NCBI GenBank assembly: GCA_030063045.1
Contig: JAQSEB010000033.1
Location: 868,001-932,000 of the forward strand
Reading direction: 5' to 3'
Source: Pratylenchus scribneri
Lineage: Eukaryota > Nematoda > Chromadorea > Rhabditida > Pratylenchidae
DNA length: 64,000 bases
Shown: positions 42,469 through 54,751 of the stretch, in pieces
How positions within the stretch are numbered: position 1 is the first letter of the stretch
Layout of the letters: each line of letters starts with the position of its first letter
Position numbers and translations under genes: made by a program
The notes under the pieces: generated by a model
Database searches by the model: none
The model's input: only the letters and a program-made list of their open reading frames with translations
What the model was told of the DNA's origin: nothing

Positions 42469-45400
42469 TCAAAATCCGGGTGGATCCCATCCAATTTTTT
42501 GTTCCACCACAACATTTTCATAGCATTCCACTCGATCGCCCTCTTTGTAACGCACATTTTTGTCCTCAACAGCAATGCCTAAATTAATAATAAATTCATT
42601 AAAATGAATCTCCCTCCACCCATTCATTACCAATTTCCATTTCCATTTTTGCTTCATTAATTGGCATTTTTTGATGTTGCATTGATTCAATTTGGCCCTC
42701 ATAAATTAGAATTGTCGAATCATTTGACCCTTCAAAAAAACATAAATTGTAATTAAATTATTAATAGGGACTACCTTCTTCCTTTTTATGATTAATTCGA
42801 GTGAATCGCCAAATTGCTTTTCTAAATAAAATCACAATTAAAATTATTGTTCCCTTTCCATTCCTTTACTTATCCATTATGCCGGAATCGACTCGAATGC
42901 CGGCAATTGGCTGTCTTTTTTTCATTCCTTCACTCAATCGATATTCCACCAAAACTGTTCCCTCGCCCAAAAGATGTTTTTCCACTTCCGGTTTGATTCG
43001 TTCGCTCAATAATTCCTATAAAAAATAAATTAAAATAATTTTTAAAATTATTTTTTTAAATTTTTTATTGGTTAATTTTTTTAAATTAATTTTTAAATTA
43101 TTTTTTTTTAAATTATTTATTTTAATTAATTTTATTTTAAATTTACTTTTAGCCTTTCCACCAATTTGTAAATGACATGGAATTCTTCAATGGGAATATT
43201 TTTTTGCTTGGCCAATTCTTGAATTCTCGCCGGAATTGGAGTATTAAAAGTGAAAATGTGGGCATTGAATTCGGCGGCCATTTCCAAATCATTTTCAGCC
43301 AAAATGCCAACATTTGAATGGACAATGTCCAAACGGACTTGGTCCGCCGCATTATAGGTGGCCAAAACATCTTGGATTGCCTATAATTAAATTAATTTTA
43401 AATAATTTTAATTATATTTTAATTATAATTTTGTGAATATTTTAACCTCCAATGTTCCATCCACATCGCATTTTATAATCAACGGGAATGAGGGAATTTT
43501 GGCTGCCGCCTTCTCCTCTTCCGTTTTTTCTGTGTAAGCCGGTGGTGGATCACTTTGAATTTAATAAAAATTAAAAATAATACAAAAGAAATTACCCAAT
43601 TTTGGCGAAAATCCCCTTTTGGAAATTTTCCATCCTTTTTTGGTGATATAATCGACGAACTTCTTCCTTCTTTTTCTCAACCAATTCCTTCAAAATAAAT
43701 TAATTTAAATAAATATTAATCCCCAAAATTGACCATATCCTTTGTGAACAATGTTTCCTGTTTAATTTGTTTCCTCAAATCCACCACCGATTGTGCCCTC
43801 CCTTCGCTGGGTGCCTCCAATGCCAATTCCCCTGGCGAAGGCAATTCATAGTGCCAACCTAAATTTAATAGGGTAAAATAGTAAATATTTTGGGGATACC
43901 TGATATTCTGACCGGTGTGCTTGGCCCAGCCTCTTTCACATTTTCATTGAATTCATTGGTCATTGTGCGCACTTTTGCCCAACTTGTGCCCGCAACCAAC
44001 ACTGTTCCCCGCTTCAATGTTCCTCGATTCACAATCAAAGTTGTGACAATGCCAAGGCCTAAAATAATACAAAATATGATTCCAATTTGCTCTGTTTATA
44101 CCTTGAATTTTGCTCGATTCAATGATTGTTGCCTCCACTGCACCCTTTGGGGTTGAATGCAATTCCAACAATTCGGCTTGTAGGAGGATTGCTTCCTTCA
44201 ACAATTTAATTAAAATCAATTTAATTTAATTGTTTTTTTTTACCTGTAATTTATCAATCCCCCTCTTATAAAGTGCAGACATTTGGACAATTTGTGTTTC
44301 TCCTCCATATTTTTCGGGGATTATTTCATGTTGGAGTAATTCATTGAGCACTTTTTCCTTCAAAAATAAATAATAATATCAATAATATAAGAGAATATTA
44401 ACCGGATCCACTCCGGGTTTATCGCATTTATTGACGGCCACAATAATTGGAACGCCGGCCTCCCTCGCATAATTAATCGATTCAATTGTTTGTTCCATCA
44501 CTCCATCATCGGCCGCAACAACCAAAACAACAATGTCCGTTGCCCTGGCGCCTCTTTCTCGCATTGCCTTTAATTAAAAATATTCTCATTCCGGTACACT
44601 ACAACTGGGCGCCGTCGTTTCTAGCTCATTAAGAACGAAACTGATATTGATGATTTTATTGTTGAATTAAGAGTGCATTTCCGGCTACCGATTAATATAA
44701 GATTTATTAGGATTGGTTCAGAATTAGCAGAGTTCTACTTAAAAACCATAAAAAAGAATATTATTATAAATTTGCAATTTTTTAATGGTTTTTTGAACAC
44801 AATTATGTCAAATTTTAATCAAACTGGATAAATTTTATATCTATCGATAGCTGGAAGTGAGCTCTTTAATTTGATATCAAAATCATCAATATTGGTTTCG
44901 TCCTTAATTAGCTACAAGCGCTGCCGCCCAGTTGAATGTGACCATCTCATTTAATGATTAAAATTGAACCTTAAATGCGGCATGTCCAGGTGTGTCCAAA
45001 AATGTCACCGATTTGTTGGCAACATCCGGCAATTTCACTTTAAATTTTTGAATTATTTTAATTCTAAATTAGAATTGAACCGGAAAATGCTCCAATATGT
45101 TGAGTAATTCCACCAAATTCACCGGCCACAATGTTTGAATGTCGCAAAGCATCCAACAAAGTGGTTTTCCCATGGTCAACATGACCCATTATTGTCACAA
45201 CCGGTGCACGTTTTTGCCATTCATTTTTGGGAATTGGTGGCCTAAAATCCACCAAAAATGGAATTAAATTGAATATTTAAATTCAAACTGTGGAAGCAAA
45301 TCCAAATTTGTTGAATGATCCTCCGAATGTTCTTTTGGCGGTGGATTAATCACTTTAGGTCGCATTCGAAGGGTGGAAATCAGTTCCAATAGCAAATCCC

Positions 45401-45876
45401 AATCAATTTCCTCTAAAATTGAAAATTAATATGACAAAAAATATAAATTAATTTACCATCCGGATTTTCCAAATATTTTTCGGCCTTTTCGATTCCATTT
45501 TCCAAAATGTGTTCGCCCAATTCGTCCACATCTTTGTCCAATATTTTGGCAAATTGCTTCAATGTCATTCCATGGAATATTTCGGCCACTGGTTTTGAAC
45601 TTTTTGTTATTTTCAGGCCAATTGGTTCCAATTTTCCTTTTCGATTTTTGTTCACCAATTCAATTTGTTTTCCCGATTTCGACTTTCTCTCATAAATATT
45701 TTTGCTTGCCAGCCGAGGGAATATACAAAATGGACGAAGTTTAATTGGCTTAATTTGGAATTATTCATTCATTTAATTGTTTTAATTTAATTTACATGTA
45801 ATTTATGCCGAAATAACCTTCCATCTCGAATTGATGAAAATGCCCATAAATAATTGGCACTTGGTGATGGAAACAT
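42469..45876 (-). CDS. Mitochondrial translation initiation factor IF-2
   Basis: GTPase that brings initiator tRNA to the mitochondrial ribosome. It starts with a basic mitochondrial presequence ([20 protein letters not shown]), then an IF2 N-domain ([20 protein letters not shown]). The G domain has G1 GHVDHGKTT, switch [11 protein letters not shown]3 DTPGHAAF, G4 NKCD and a G5-like [14 protein letters not shown]. Domains II and III follow ([50 protein letters not shown]) and a C-terminal domain ending [14 protein letters not shown]. There are many short introns; the one between DTPGHAAFK and [11 protein letters not shown] is enlarged by a foldback element. It sits next to rps-3 on the same strand. 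Confidence 0.92.
44591..44944. mobile_element. Foldback/MITE element in mtIF2 intron
   Basis: Arms of about 110 bp are inverted copies: left ACAACTGGGCGCCGTCGTTT followed by AGCTCATTAAGAACGAAAC; right AGCTACAAGCGCTGCCGCCC preceded by GTCCTTAATT. TCTCATT occurs directly on both sides (44584-44590 and 44945-44951), a possible target duplication. No ORF. Confidence 0.75.
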
Positions 45877-46164
45877 ATTCGAATAAATTTGAATTTACAT
45901 TACTAAATAATTAATTTTATATAATTCCAATTTCAAATAATGTATTTTCGTTAATATTTGGTTTCTTCCAATTAATGAAAAAATAATAAATTATTTTCAA
46001 CATTTTTATTTAATCAACAATGAATCAAAAAATAACATTTTTGTATTCTTTCCATTATAGTCTCAAATAACAATTCAATTCTTCTTCTCATTTCACCTTT
46101 CCATGCATTCATCTAAAAATGCTTCAATTTAAATTAATTCAAAAATAATTAAATAAAAACCATT

Positions 46165-47175
46165 TTAGAATGGCTGTGGCGGTTGCATTTGTTGAACGGG
46201 CGGAGGAGGCTGAGACATTCCAGTGGGCGGTAATCCTCCATATTGTTGTGGCATTGGCAGTGGTTGGTCACGATGTTCGGAATAGGGTGCGGTCGGTTGC
46301 AATTCCACTGGCGGCTCTTTTACCTAAGTTTTTACTGAATAGATTTATTATATGAATATTTGCCTGGATTTGGTCAGGCAATGGATTGCGTGGTCCTTGT
46401 TGGCCGCGTGGATCATGCGGAAGCATAATTTTCACTTTAATGCCGAGAACACCTTCACAATTTTGGAATTATTTATTCAATATTCTGTTAAATATTTAAC
46501 CTTGACGCATTTGAACGTGGCGAACTGCTTCTTGAATATAATCATTCACCGGATTCCCACTGTGAATCATAACTCCATCCACGAATTTCATGGCTTTGGC
46601 CCGTTGACCGCGAAGTTTGCCCGAAACGATAATTTCGCATCCGCGAGCACCACTTTCCATGATGAAGCGGAGAACACCTCAAATTATACCAAATATTTAA
46701 TATATTTAAGTGCAATTTTAAACCATAGCATGCACGGCGAACGGCCAATCCTCCAACCAATTTATAGCGCAAAGATTCGCATTGGGCAACGGCACAGAGA
46801 CCACGGCTGGAGACTTTTTCAGCGAAGAGCTAAAAAATATCAGTAAAGAATAAACTATATTTATGATAACCTCAATTTGACCAGCAGCATAGCCAAAGCG
46901 CTTTTGGACAAGGGCAGTCAATTCACGAATGCGTTTGCCTCGTTCGCCAAGCACACTTTGGGTTCGAGTGGCCATTATGATCACTTCGGTATGGGATGGG
47001 GCACGACGAACTTCAACACCGGAATAGCCATCTTCAGCTAGCTCCTAAATTTTAGAAATATTCATCAGAATATCATGAAAATTAATAAAACCTTCATGAG
47101 GAAATTGTTCAATTCCGCTTTGATAATGCCATCTTGAACGGCTTTACGCTTTTTGGTGATTGGCTTTTGTGCCAT
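46165..47175 (-). CDS. rps-3: Ribosomal protein S3 (uS3)
   Basis: Cytosolic 40S subunit protein. It starts [20 protein letters not shown], followed by the KH-domain region [20 protein letters not shown] and [18 protein letters not shown], then [76 protein letters not shown] and a Pro/Gln-rich tail ending QPPQPF. Length is typical of eukaryotic uS3. Introns are short. It is transcribed away from the SRP RNA gene. Confidence 0.95.
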
Positions 47176-47628
47176 TTTCTTTTTAACTTTGCTTTAAATT
47201 TATGAAAGTATGGATTATTGTCAATGAACAATGATTGATGAATGTTTGCAATTAAAAATCCTAAATTTAACAAAAGAATTGGTTTAAATTACAAAATTTA
47301 AGTATGCATTAATCTCCCTAGATCGAATGAAAAGAATGGGTAGCTGAATGTATGTAAAATGCCATTCTCGATCGAAAAATGCCAAATAATGTCGCTCAAT
47401 TCTCTGTCGAGCTCGAGAGTCGAGACGAGAGTCGAGATCACAATCGCAATCGAAGTCGCGTCGCAATCGCAGAGCAAGTAAAGCAAAAGCAAAAGCAAAA
47501 TTTAAAAAAATAAAATTTTTAAACAAAATGCCAAAATTAATTATTTAAATTTTTACTCTTTTTCAAAGAAAGGGCCATTCATTCTTCTCCCTTGCCTATT
47601 GAAATAAAAAAAGAAAAAATTCCCTTCC
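47176..47628. promoter_or_regulatory. Shared upstream region of rps-3 and SRP RNA
   Basis: Divergent spacer of about 450 bp. It contains a run rich in GTCGAG/CTCGAG and TCGCAATCG words at about 47370-47470, less AT-rich than its surroundings. The promoter role is inferred from position; no defined Pol III box was identified. Confidence 0.4.
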
Positions 47629-47886
47629 GCCGAGCGTCGTGACGGGCGCTTGTGACCCAGTGAATTGGGGGCAAAAGCGGTTGCTTGGTGGGAGTGCGCC
47701 GAACGAGTGTCCAGGCCAAGGGTGGAGTCGACAGGGGGCGCCTTCGGGAGCGAGGGCATTCCCGGTTGAACAATGAGCGGTGCACCGGTTCAGGCCCGAA
47801 AGGGAGCAGACAAAAATCGCCACTCCATCACAGTGGTCGGATAGCACCTGTGAGCATTCCATCCCAAACACCAACAACCCAACTTT
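47629..47886 (+). ncRNA. Signal recognition particle RNA (7SL)
   Basis: The Alu-domain start GCCGAGCGTCGTGACGGGCG is followed by CTTGTGACCCAG. The S domain has the strongly conserved helix 8 sequence CGAAAGGGAGCAG with CAAAAATCGCC, then the facing strand AGTGGTCGGATAGCACCTGT, closely matching metazoan 7SL (GGAAACGGAGCAG; AGTGGGATCG, GCCTGTGA). The 3' strand AACACCAACAACCC can pair with GGTTGCTTGGTGGG near the 5' domain. A T run (47884-47888) would end Pol III transcription. Its size, about 258 nt, fits. It forms the scaffold of the cytosolic particle that targets secretory ribosomes to the ER. Exact ends are approximate. Confidence 0.85.
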
Positions 47887-47888
47887 TT

Positions 47889-48220
47889 GCAATTTATTTT
47901 GAATAAAATTATGTTTTTTTAATGTATTTATTCACATTATTAATTCTTTATATGGTTGTCTCAATGCCTAGGCTGTATGTAATGTTGATGTGTTTTTTAC
48001 AAAATGGAGCGATATGGAGAGAAAGCGGAGGCAATGAGAAAACAACCATTTTAAGATCGAGTGAAATAATGAATAAAAAAATAAAAATTAAACAGCAAAT
48101 GATGAATAGCCACGCTGCTTCAGAAGTGGAGTTGTTTCAGCGGATTCACGGTCTTCTTCCCTCTGTGCAATTGTTTGCATCACTTCAATTGTGCGTGAAT
48201 GACCAATACCTTAAAATATT
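47889..48220. other. Intergenic between SRP RNA and channel gene
   Basis: AT-rich, no gene seen; converging transcripts. Confidence 0.4.
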
Positions 48221-50699
48221 TTAAATTGAGCAATGGCATTCGTCTTTCACTTTCTCACATTTTGTTTTAAATTCAATTTTATCTGTTTTTGCAAAAAGTG
48301 CCCTAGAAAGAGGTGAACGTTGACCATTATTGAAACAAGCAGTCTAAAAAATGAAATATTTAATTGAAATTTTAATTTTAGTACCGCGCAGAATAAATAG
48401 AACCAATCATATTTGAGATTGGAAAAGACCACTCGACGACCATAAACCGTCATTTTTTGCCAATCACAAAGTCGTTCATCCGGATTCTCCGTCCAATAAA
48501 TTATATAATTCTTAAATCCATGAATTCATTCATTAATTAAAATGAATGAATTTGTATACTTTAACATCATTTGTTCGTTTATATGGCGGCTCCCAAGTCA
48601 ATTCTATCGAATTTTGACTCAATTTTGTTGCCAAAATATGCTGGGGACTTAGTTGAGGCTCTGAAAATTATGGCATGAATGAAATTCAATAAAAATTATA
48701 TATTACCAGTGTATTGAACAAGGACAACGGCCTTACTCTCGCCATATTTGGACACAGCTGAGATTCGGAATTCATAAAGGGAACAAGATTGAAGACTCAT
48801 TATTTCCACACCAAAATTCTGAAATTAAATTGGAATTTAATAAATTGTTGATAAAAAACTGACTTGAATTCCCTTCAGTTCTCGAACTTTTGAGATTTTA
48901 TCTTCGCCATCCCCAATTTGTTCATATCTAATATAATTTAAATATCAATTTTTGATTCCCTTAAAATGTTCCAACTTTTGTCTGTATCGAACATTGTAAG
49001 TAATTTTGAGGTCGGAAGGCGAAAATGCAGCAGCCCATGCCAACCGGACACTGTATGCGGATGTGGAAATGACTTGACATTCCCGAGGGGGATCCGGTGG
49101 CAATCGGGCAAACATGAATGTCCCATCGGGCACTATAAATAAATTTATTAGGCCAATTTGATTTCATCAAATTCTAACGAATATGGGATGGACGTCGACG
49201 TGACGAAAATTTACGCATAGAAATTTTTCGTAATTCTGTGAAATTTTTATGTGCAAAAATCATTCCTTTGGCCAATTGAGAAAGCAAATTGGCCATTGCA
49301 GCACGACGACGCCTTTGAAAATGAGACAAAAAATGGAATTAAATATTCTCTGAACAAAATACTTGGCCTTTGCCTCTCGGAGCATATAAAAAGGATTTGT
49401 GGATTGGAGTTTTCGACCCCAATAATGAATTTCCTTCAAATACATTCGGCCAACAATGTCCATACCTTAATAAATGGACTATTTTTAGTTAATTTCAATT
49501 CATTCTTACACATTGTGGTGAAAATGATGCCCCCGGTGACCAATAATAGAACTGGGAAAATATTATCCGGATGAGGACGGTAATCGCCAAAACCTGAAAA
49601 ATATATTAAAATTCATTTAAATCACATTTAAAACATTACCAACAGTGAGAATACTAATGAATGTGAAATATAATGATTCCAAATAAGTCCATTTTAATTC
49701 ATAAAATCTTTTGATTATATAGGCGGCAATAAAGCCATACGCAATGACCAATGAAAATGCAATGAATGGAGGAAATCGGACCAATCGAACACGGTCAAGA
49801 AAGCTCTAAACAAATTAAATTATCAAAATATATTTATTTTAGGGTAACTTGTTCATCATCACTTTCCCCAAAAAGATCACTGCTTCCCTCCTCCGTTGAT
49901 TGGAGCGGTGATTGGCGGCCAATTGTCCGAAATCGTCCCAAAATTTCCCAAAATTTATAATGCAAGAAAAATACAAATTCAGCCAGAAATTTTGCAACAC
50001 TGAATTTACGTGAATGATTTCATAAAATTGGCCCAAAAATACTTTGCCACATTCACCAAAGTGAGTGGAATTCCAATTAAGCAATAAAGTAGCCCAAAAA
50101 GACGGCCTTCGAATGTGCTTGGGCAAAGGAAGCCGTAACCAATTGAAGTGAGCATTGTCGCAGTGAAGAAGAGGGAATTTTTGAAATTCCAAGTTGGCGA
50201 ATTCTTTCCAAAAAAATCATTTAAAAAGTGTAAATTCCAGCAATTACCTCTTCGAATCCATGCCGAACGGAACGATGTGCCGAATAAACGGTGTCCACAT
50301 ATTCATCGAATTGTTGTTTTGTCCTCTCTTTTATCTCATTTATCACTTCATTTCCGTCCAATTCACCGCCCAAATATCGTTCAGGATTCGCCTGAATTAA
50401 TGTCCAAACTGCATCCGCGTATTTATCCGAATCTGCCTCAATCAATTTTGCATGTTTTGCTTTAGATTCTGCAAATTCGCAATTCACAATTCAGTTAAAT
50501 AAAATGGCCACACCATTATAATGTTCTCCTTCGAGTAAACAAAACACCCAAGCACCGGCAATAATGTAAAAAATGCAGGAAAATGCCAAAAGAATGTGAT
50601 GGTTGAGCAAATTATCCCGAATAAAAATCCAAATTCTTTTGGGGAAATATTCAAATGAATAAATGTGTCATTTTAGGCCATTCACCTTTCAAAAATCAT
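48221..50699 (-). CDS. TWK-type K2P potassium channel with two C-terminal FN3 domains
   Basis: Start at 50699 (MIFER then IWIFIRDNLLNHH). TM1 is SCIFYIIAGAWVFCLLEGE. Pore 1 is LFFTATMLTSIGYGFLCPST. Then GRLFGLLYCLIGIPLTLVNV and FPPFIAFSLVIAYGFIAAYI. Pore 2 is SLYFTFISILTVGFGDYRPH. Then NIFPVLLLVTGGIIFTTMCM and YLKEIHYWGRKLQS. Both selectivity filters are intact. The basic cytoplasmic tail (MRKFSSRRRPSHI) is joined across a 46-bp intron (49133-49178) to two fibronectin III domains: PPDPPRECQVISTSAYSVRL to AVSKYGESKAVVLVQYT, and PQHILATKLSQNSIELTWEP to CFNNGQRSPLSRALFAKT. FN3 domains are normally extracellular while the K2P tail is cytoplasmic, so this is either a true fusion or two genes joined by my model. 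Confidence 0.82.
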
Positions 50700-51298
50700 T
50701 GGAGATCAATTCGCCTTTTCCAGAGATAAAAATGGGATTTGGCCATATTGGATTGAAGGGGGGATATTGGAAAATGGGATGGACGGAATATTTTTCCCTC
50801 CAGGGACAAAACTATGCCATCCTCTCACTCAAATCCATGGGAATCCATCATTTTTGGCATACGAATGTGAGGATTTTGGGGAATTGGCCCCAGTGGAATT
50901 CTGGAGGAAAAAAAGGCAATGAAGTTGTCAAGGAGGTGGGGGAATTGGGGAATGGAAGGCGAGAATTCCATTCTATTTTGTGATTCTTTGGAAAGTTTTT
51001 GAATTCATAAAAGAAAAAAAGTGTTGAACAAATTTGGCAATTTGCATAAATAAAGCAGAATTGCAGAAAAAATGGGAAGAATTTTGTTAGGAAGCGAAGA
51101 AATGTGTGGCCAAAACATCATTTTCATTGATTCTTTGGCACTGGAAATAAAAAAGTGTGTGACGAAAAAGGAGGAAATGGAAAATTGAATTTGGGACGAC
51201 CTTTTTTAAGTTTGCCGGCATCATTTGCCCCTTTTCTCGTCATTATTTGAGATGAGACCCAAAGACATATAAATAAATTTCATGGATCGGAATTTTAT
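50700..51298. other. Intergenic upstream of channel gene
   Basis: No coding exon seen. G-rich patches on the plus strand (GGAGGTGGGGGAATTGGGG near 50930) give shadow frames. Confidence 0.4.
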
Positions 51299-51652
51299 TC
51301 TTATACATTGTCAATGCCAATAATGCTTAAAAGAGCTTTTTCTATTCATCCTAATGTACCACTCACTTTTTGCCTAATCTTCCTGTCACCCTATCAATCA
51401 AATATTGCCCCAATCGGTTTTGTAAACCAACCCTTTTTCTTCTCCTTATGTTTTTTGCCCTTCACATTTTTATCACATTTTTATTTACCCGCAAAATTAA
51501 TAAAGAATAATTTATCTAAAGTTGAGTTCTATTCCTAATCCGTTCATTGGGCCACTCTCTGCTTAGGCTTTCGGCGAAGGCCCCAGATGAGAGCTTTAGA
51601 CCAGCTCTCGCCCCAAACAACGTTAGCTCACAATCTTTAACCAAGATTAGAC
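51299..51652 (+). repeat. Dispersed repeat family, copy D
   Basis: Near full-length: CTATTCATCCTAATGTACCA, AATATTGCCCCAATCGG, TCTCGCCCCAAACAACGTTA and AACCAAGATTAGACTAAT, in the same order as copies A and F. Intergenic. Confidence 0.85.
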
Positions 51653-51869
51653 TAATATATATTTATAGTTAGATTTAGACTAAAAATTTAAGCTAGACTG
51701 AATTAGAATTTACTTTTCTATCCAAAGGAAATAAAATGATTAAAATTTTTCAAATATTTCTTTATTATTCTTTGAAAAATTTATCCAAAAAGTAATATTC
51801 TTTTCTCTCTATTAATGCAATAAATTTACATATTTAGTTCTGGAATAATCTCATCATTTTTTAATTTAA

Positions 51870-53600
51870 TTATTTATCATTTCCATTATTTCCACCGCCT
51901 CCACCCAACATTGCAGTTTCCTTTTCCTTTAACGGTACCGCCCTTGACAATTTATGTTGCTGATGTTGATTCAAAGTCATGCCGGTGGGCAATGCAATTG
52001 AATGACGTTTTTCATTCAGCAATGACCGGGTACTGATTTCTGGGTTTTTGTAACGATCATTCAACAGAACACTCACTCTGAATGTAAAATTAAAATTAAA
52101 TTGGTATATTTTGGCCAACCTATATGTCTGAATGAAAATGATTAGGGCATTTTTGGTGATGAATGCCAAACTGACAAATTCCACATTCCAAAACCAGCCA
52201 AGAAGACAAAAACGGAGCACAATGAATGGAATATCCTGACAAGCCAACGAGATCAAAATTGCCCAAATATCCAAGTCAAAAAAGGCCTTTTTGGGCGAAT
52301 TAATTTGCTTTTTAATTTGAAAAGTGTTAAATACCTGTCGAATATCGGGTCGATTTGTGCTTAAAAGGATTTTCGTGGCCACCGCAATTCGCATTTTCCT
52401 GGAACGGCTGGCCGTAAAAATCAAAGTGAATTGGAAAAGGGAAAGGGTGAAAGCGGCCAAAACAGCATTCCTCAACGATGGTTCGACACAAATTGCCGGC
52501 GAATTCAGCAAACCAAGGAATTCGAGAATGTCCGTCATAATGGCCTGGGAATAATTTAAATATTGAATGAATATTTCAAAACCATATAAGCAAGCAGAAT
52601 TTGTGTCAATTCTTCTCGACTCAATTCCAAACGAGGCAAAAGCCAACGGGCAAAAATGAGAACCAAAAATAGGGTATAAGTCAGCAATTGAGGGAGAATG
52701 AAGCCATTCTCATTGAATGAACTTGGATTGAGGCCAAAATTGGTTGGATGAATATGAAGAGGATGGGAAAATGAGGAAGAGGAAGAAATGTTGGCTGAAA
52801 TTGAAATGCGCAATTCACAAAGTGAAGATTGGAGCAGCCAAAGAGGAGGAGCCTTTAGGGAAAATATTGAATTGATGGAAATTGGAAATGAATGAAGGCT
52901 TACAGTAGACAATAAGTAGACGGCTATAGCTGGCGAAAACCTGTCAAAAATATTCTCAAAAATATAATTTTTAGACCAAAAAACCATCTTGGCTCGTCCC
53001 CAGCCCGAACAATGATTGCATAAAAACCTTCGCCAACCAAACAAAATGCAACCAGTGCAAATGCCCAAACAGAATTATCCGCGTGATTTTCGGCCGCCGC
53101 CCAAATGCAAATCATTGAATGGGCCTTAAAATAAATAGAACAAGGAATGAATTTTTTTGCCGACCATGAGAAATGCGCGAACAATCAATGCCCGGAGAAT
53201 ATTGGCCAAAATTGTTGCTGTCGATTGGATTGCGGATGATGCCATTTCACTGATTGTTGAACCCCGATGCTGGGCTGAGGAGTGTCGATGGGTTGTGGTT
53301 GCCCCTGCCCCAGATGCCGCTCCTCCCGCTGATGGTGTGGCCACACTCCTAATTAATTAAGGAAGAAGGGAAATAATAATCATAAACCAACTTTCTTTGT
53401 TTTGGCTCTTTTTGTGAAGGTGGTTGCAATCCGGCCCCACTATCCTTGCTTCGACTTTCCCTCCTCTGCGCTTTTTCCTGCTGCCCGGCTGCCGATTTTC
53501 GATGTTCAATTCCACTTGTTTCACCTCCTCCCGCAGTGATTTTGTGCAAATCTCCGCCACTCCCACTTCGACTGTCCCTTCTTTGGGCACCGGTTTGCTG
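51870..53600 (-). CDS. TMEM26-like multi-pass membrane protein
   Basis: A long Ser/Gly/Gln-rich N-terminal region (QRRDSRSGSGG to PSQKEPKQRKSVATPSAGG) precedes the first TM (ATILANILRALIVRAFLMV). Hydrophobic segments include NSVWAFALVAFCLVGEGFYA, TYTLFLVLIFARWLLPRLEL, VLAAFTLSLFQFTLIFTA and WAILISLACQDIPFIVLRF. The ARWLLPRLELSREELTQILL segment followed by ILEF, and CQDIPFIVLR, match TMEM26 landmarks. The tail ends in poly-Gly. Function is unknown; plasma-membrane location is inferred from the family. The first exon or start codon was not found; the 5' limit is approximate. Confidence 0.72.
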
Positions 53601-54751
53601 CTCTAGGCCACTTCCAGAGAAGTAAAACCACTTGGAATTAAAATTATTGCCAAAAACATAAATTTAAATGGACAGACCATTTTAGGAGAGGCAAAAATAA
53701 AAATGGCAATTCAATTGGGTGAAATATTTTTCAGATTATTTTCTTTTGGAAAGATTTTAATTAAAATTCATTGGGTGATGTTATTTCTTATTTTTATAAT
53801 ATTTTTTATTTTTATTGGGAAAATAAAATTTTGAATGGTCTCAATCCCTCGGGTTTAATCCATTCAATGGGCCCAGATTTGGTGAAGGCTAAATGTCAAT
53901 TGAGGCCAAACAAACAAAAAAGGAGCGAGGGCAAAAAAAAATGTTCGATTTGGGCAACATTGGGCCAATGGACTCCCAGGGGGAATCCGGCCTAAAAAGT
54001 TAGCGGGAGAAGATTGAAAGAAAGGATAAAAATGGATGGGGAGAAAAAAATGGATGCCATTGCCAATTGAGAATTGACAATGTTGAAAAGGAAATTGCAA
54101 TTTTTATTTTTTTTTAGATTTTGGGTAGAATAAATAATAGTAAATATTAAATGCCAATGAATATGGCCAACAAAGGTGTCAAAATAATTAAGGAGAATAA
54201 TAATTTGCAATTCGAATGGAAAATTAACATAAATTGGCCTCAATTCGTCTCAATTTAACATCCCAAAATGGGTAAAATTCGATTGTAATTAATTATGGAT
54301 AAAGAAAGTGCGCAATATTCTTCGAATGGACAGAAAGGCGTCATTCTAATTAATGTGGAAATAAAAATATAATGTGGCCATTTCCCCTGGGAATTCAGCT
54401 GTTGATGGTAATAAAAAAATGTTGGCATTTTGTGAATGAATAAACTATATGATCATTCATTTCATTCTTCATTCTACATCAATTTTAATTCCATTTAATC
54501 TAGAAAAATTCATTTTTCAAATTACACTAATCAAAATGTAAAGAGATAATCAAAATCAATATTTCTATTGTTTTAAATTAGATTATCATTGTAACTAATG
54601 GGTTTTGTTTTTAAAATCATTCATTTGATTCGTTGTGGATGATTTAACTTAGTTAGAAACAATAATCAACAGGAAAAAAGATTTTTTTATCAGATATCAG
54701 CCTGTGGCAAATTGTCGATACTTCTTAATTTTAAAAAAAAAATCAGAATAA
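53601..54751. other. Intergenic, no gene seen
   Basis: AT-rich; likely includes the missing 5' exon and promoter of the TMEM26-like gene. An ATG near 53679 opens MVCPFKFMFLAIILIPSGFT and then stops, with no usable join to the gene. Confidence 0.4.

Noticed and set aside
47553..47906. Several open frames near 47.6-47.9 kb on both strands
   Set aside because: They overlap the SRP RNA gene, whose conserved core explains the GC-richer sequence.
53500..53700. ATG at about 53679 opening a signal-peptide-like sequence as start of the TMEM26-like gene
   Set aside because: Its frame stops at once and no GT or GC donor joins it in frame to the next exon.
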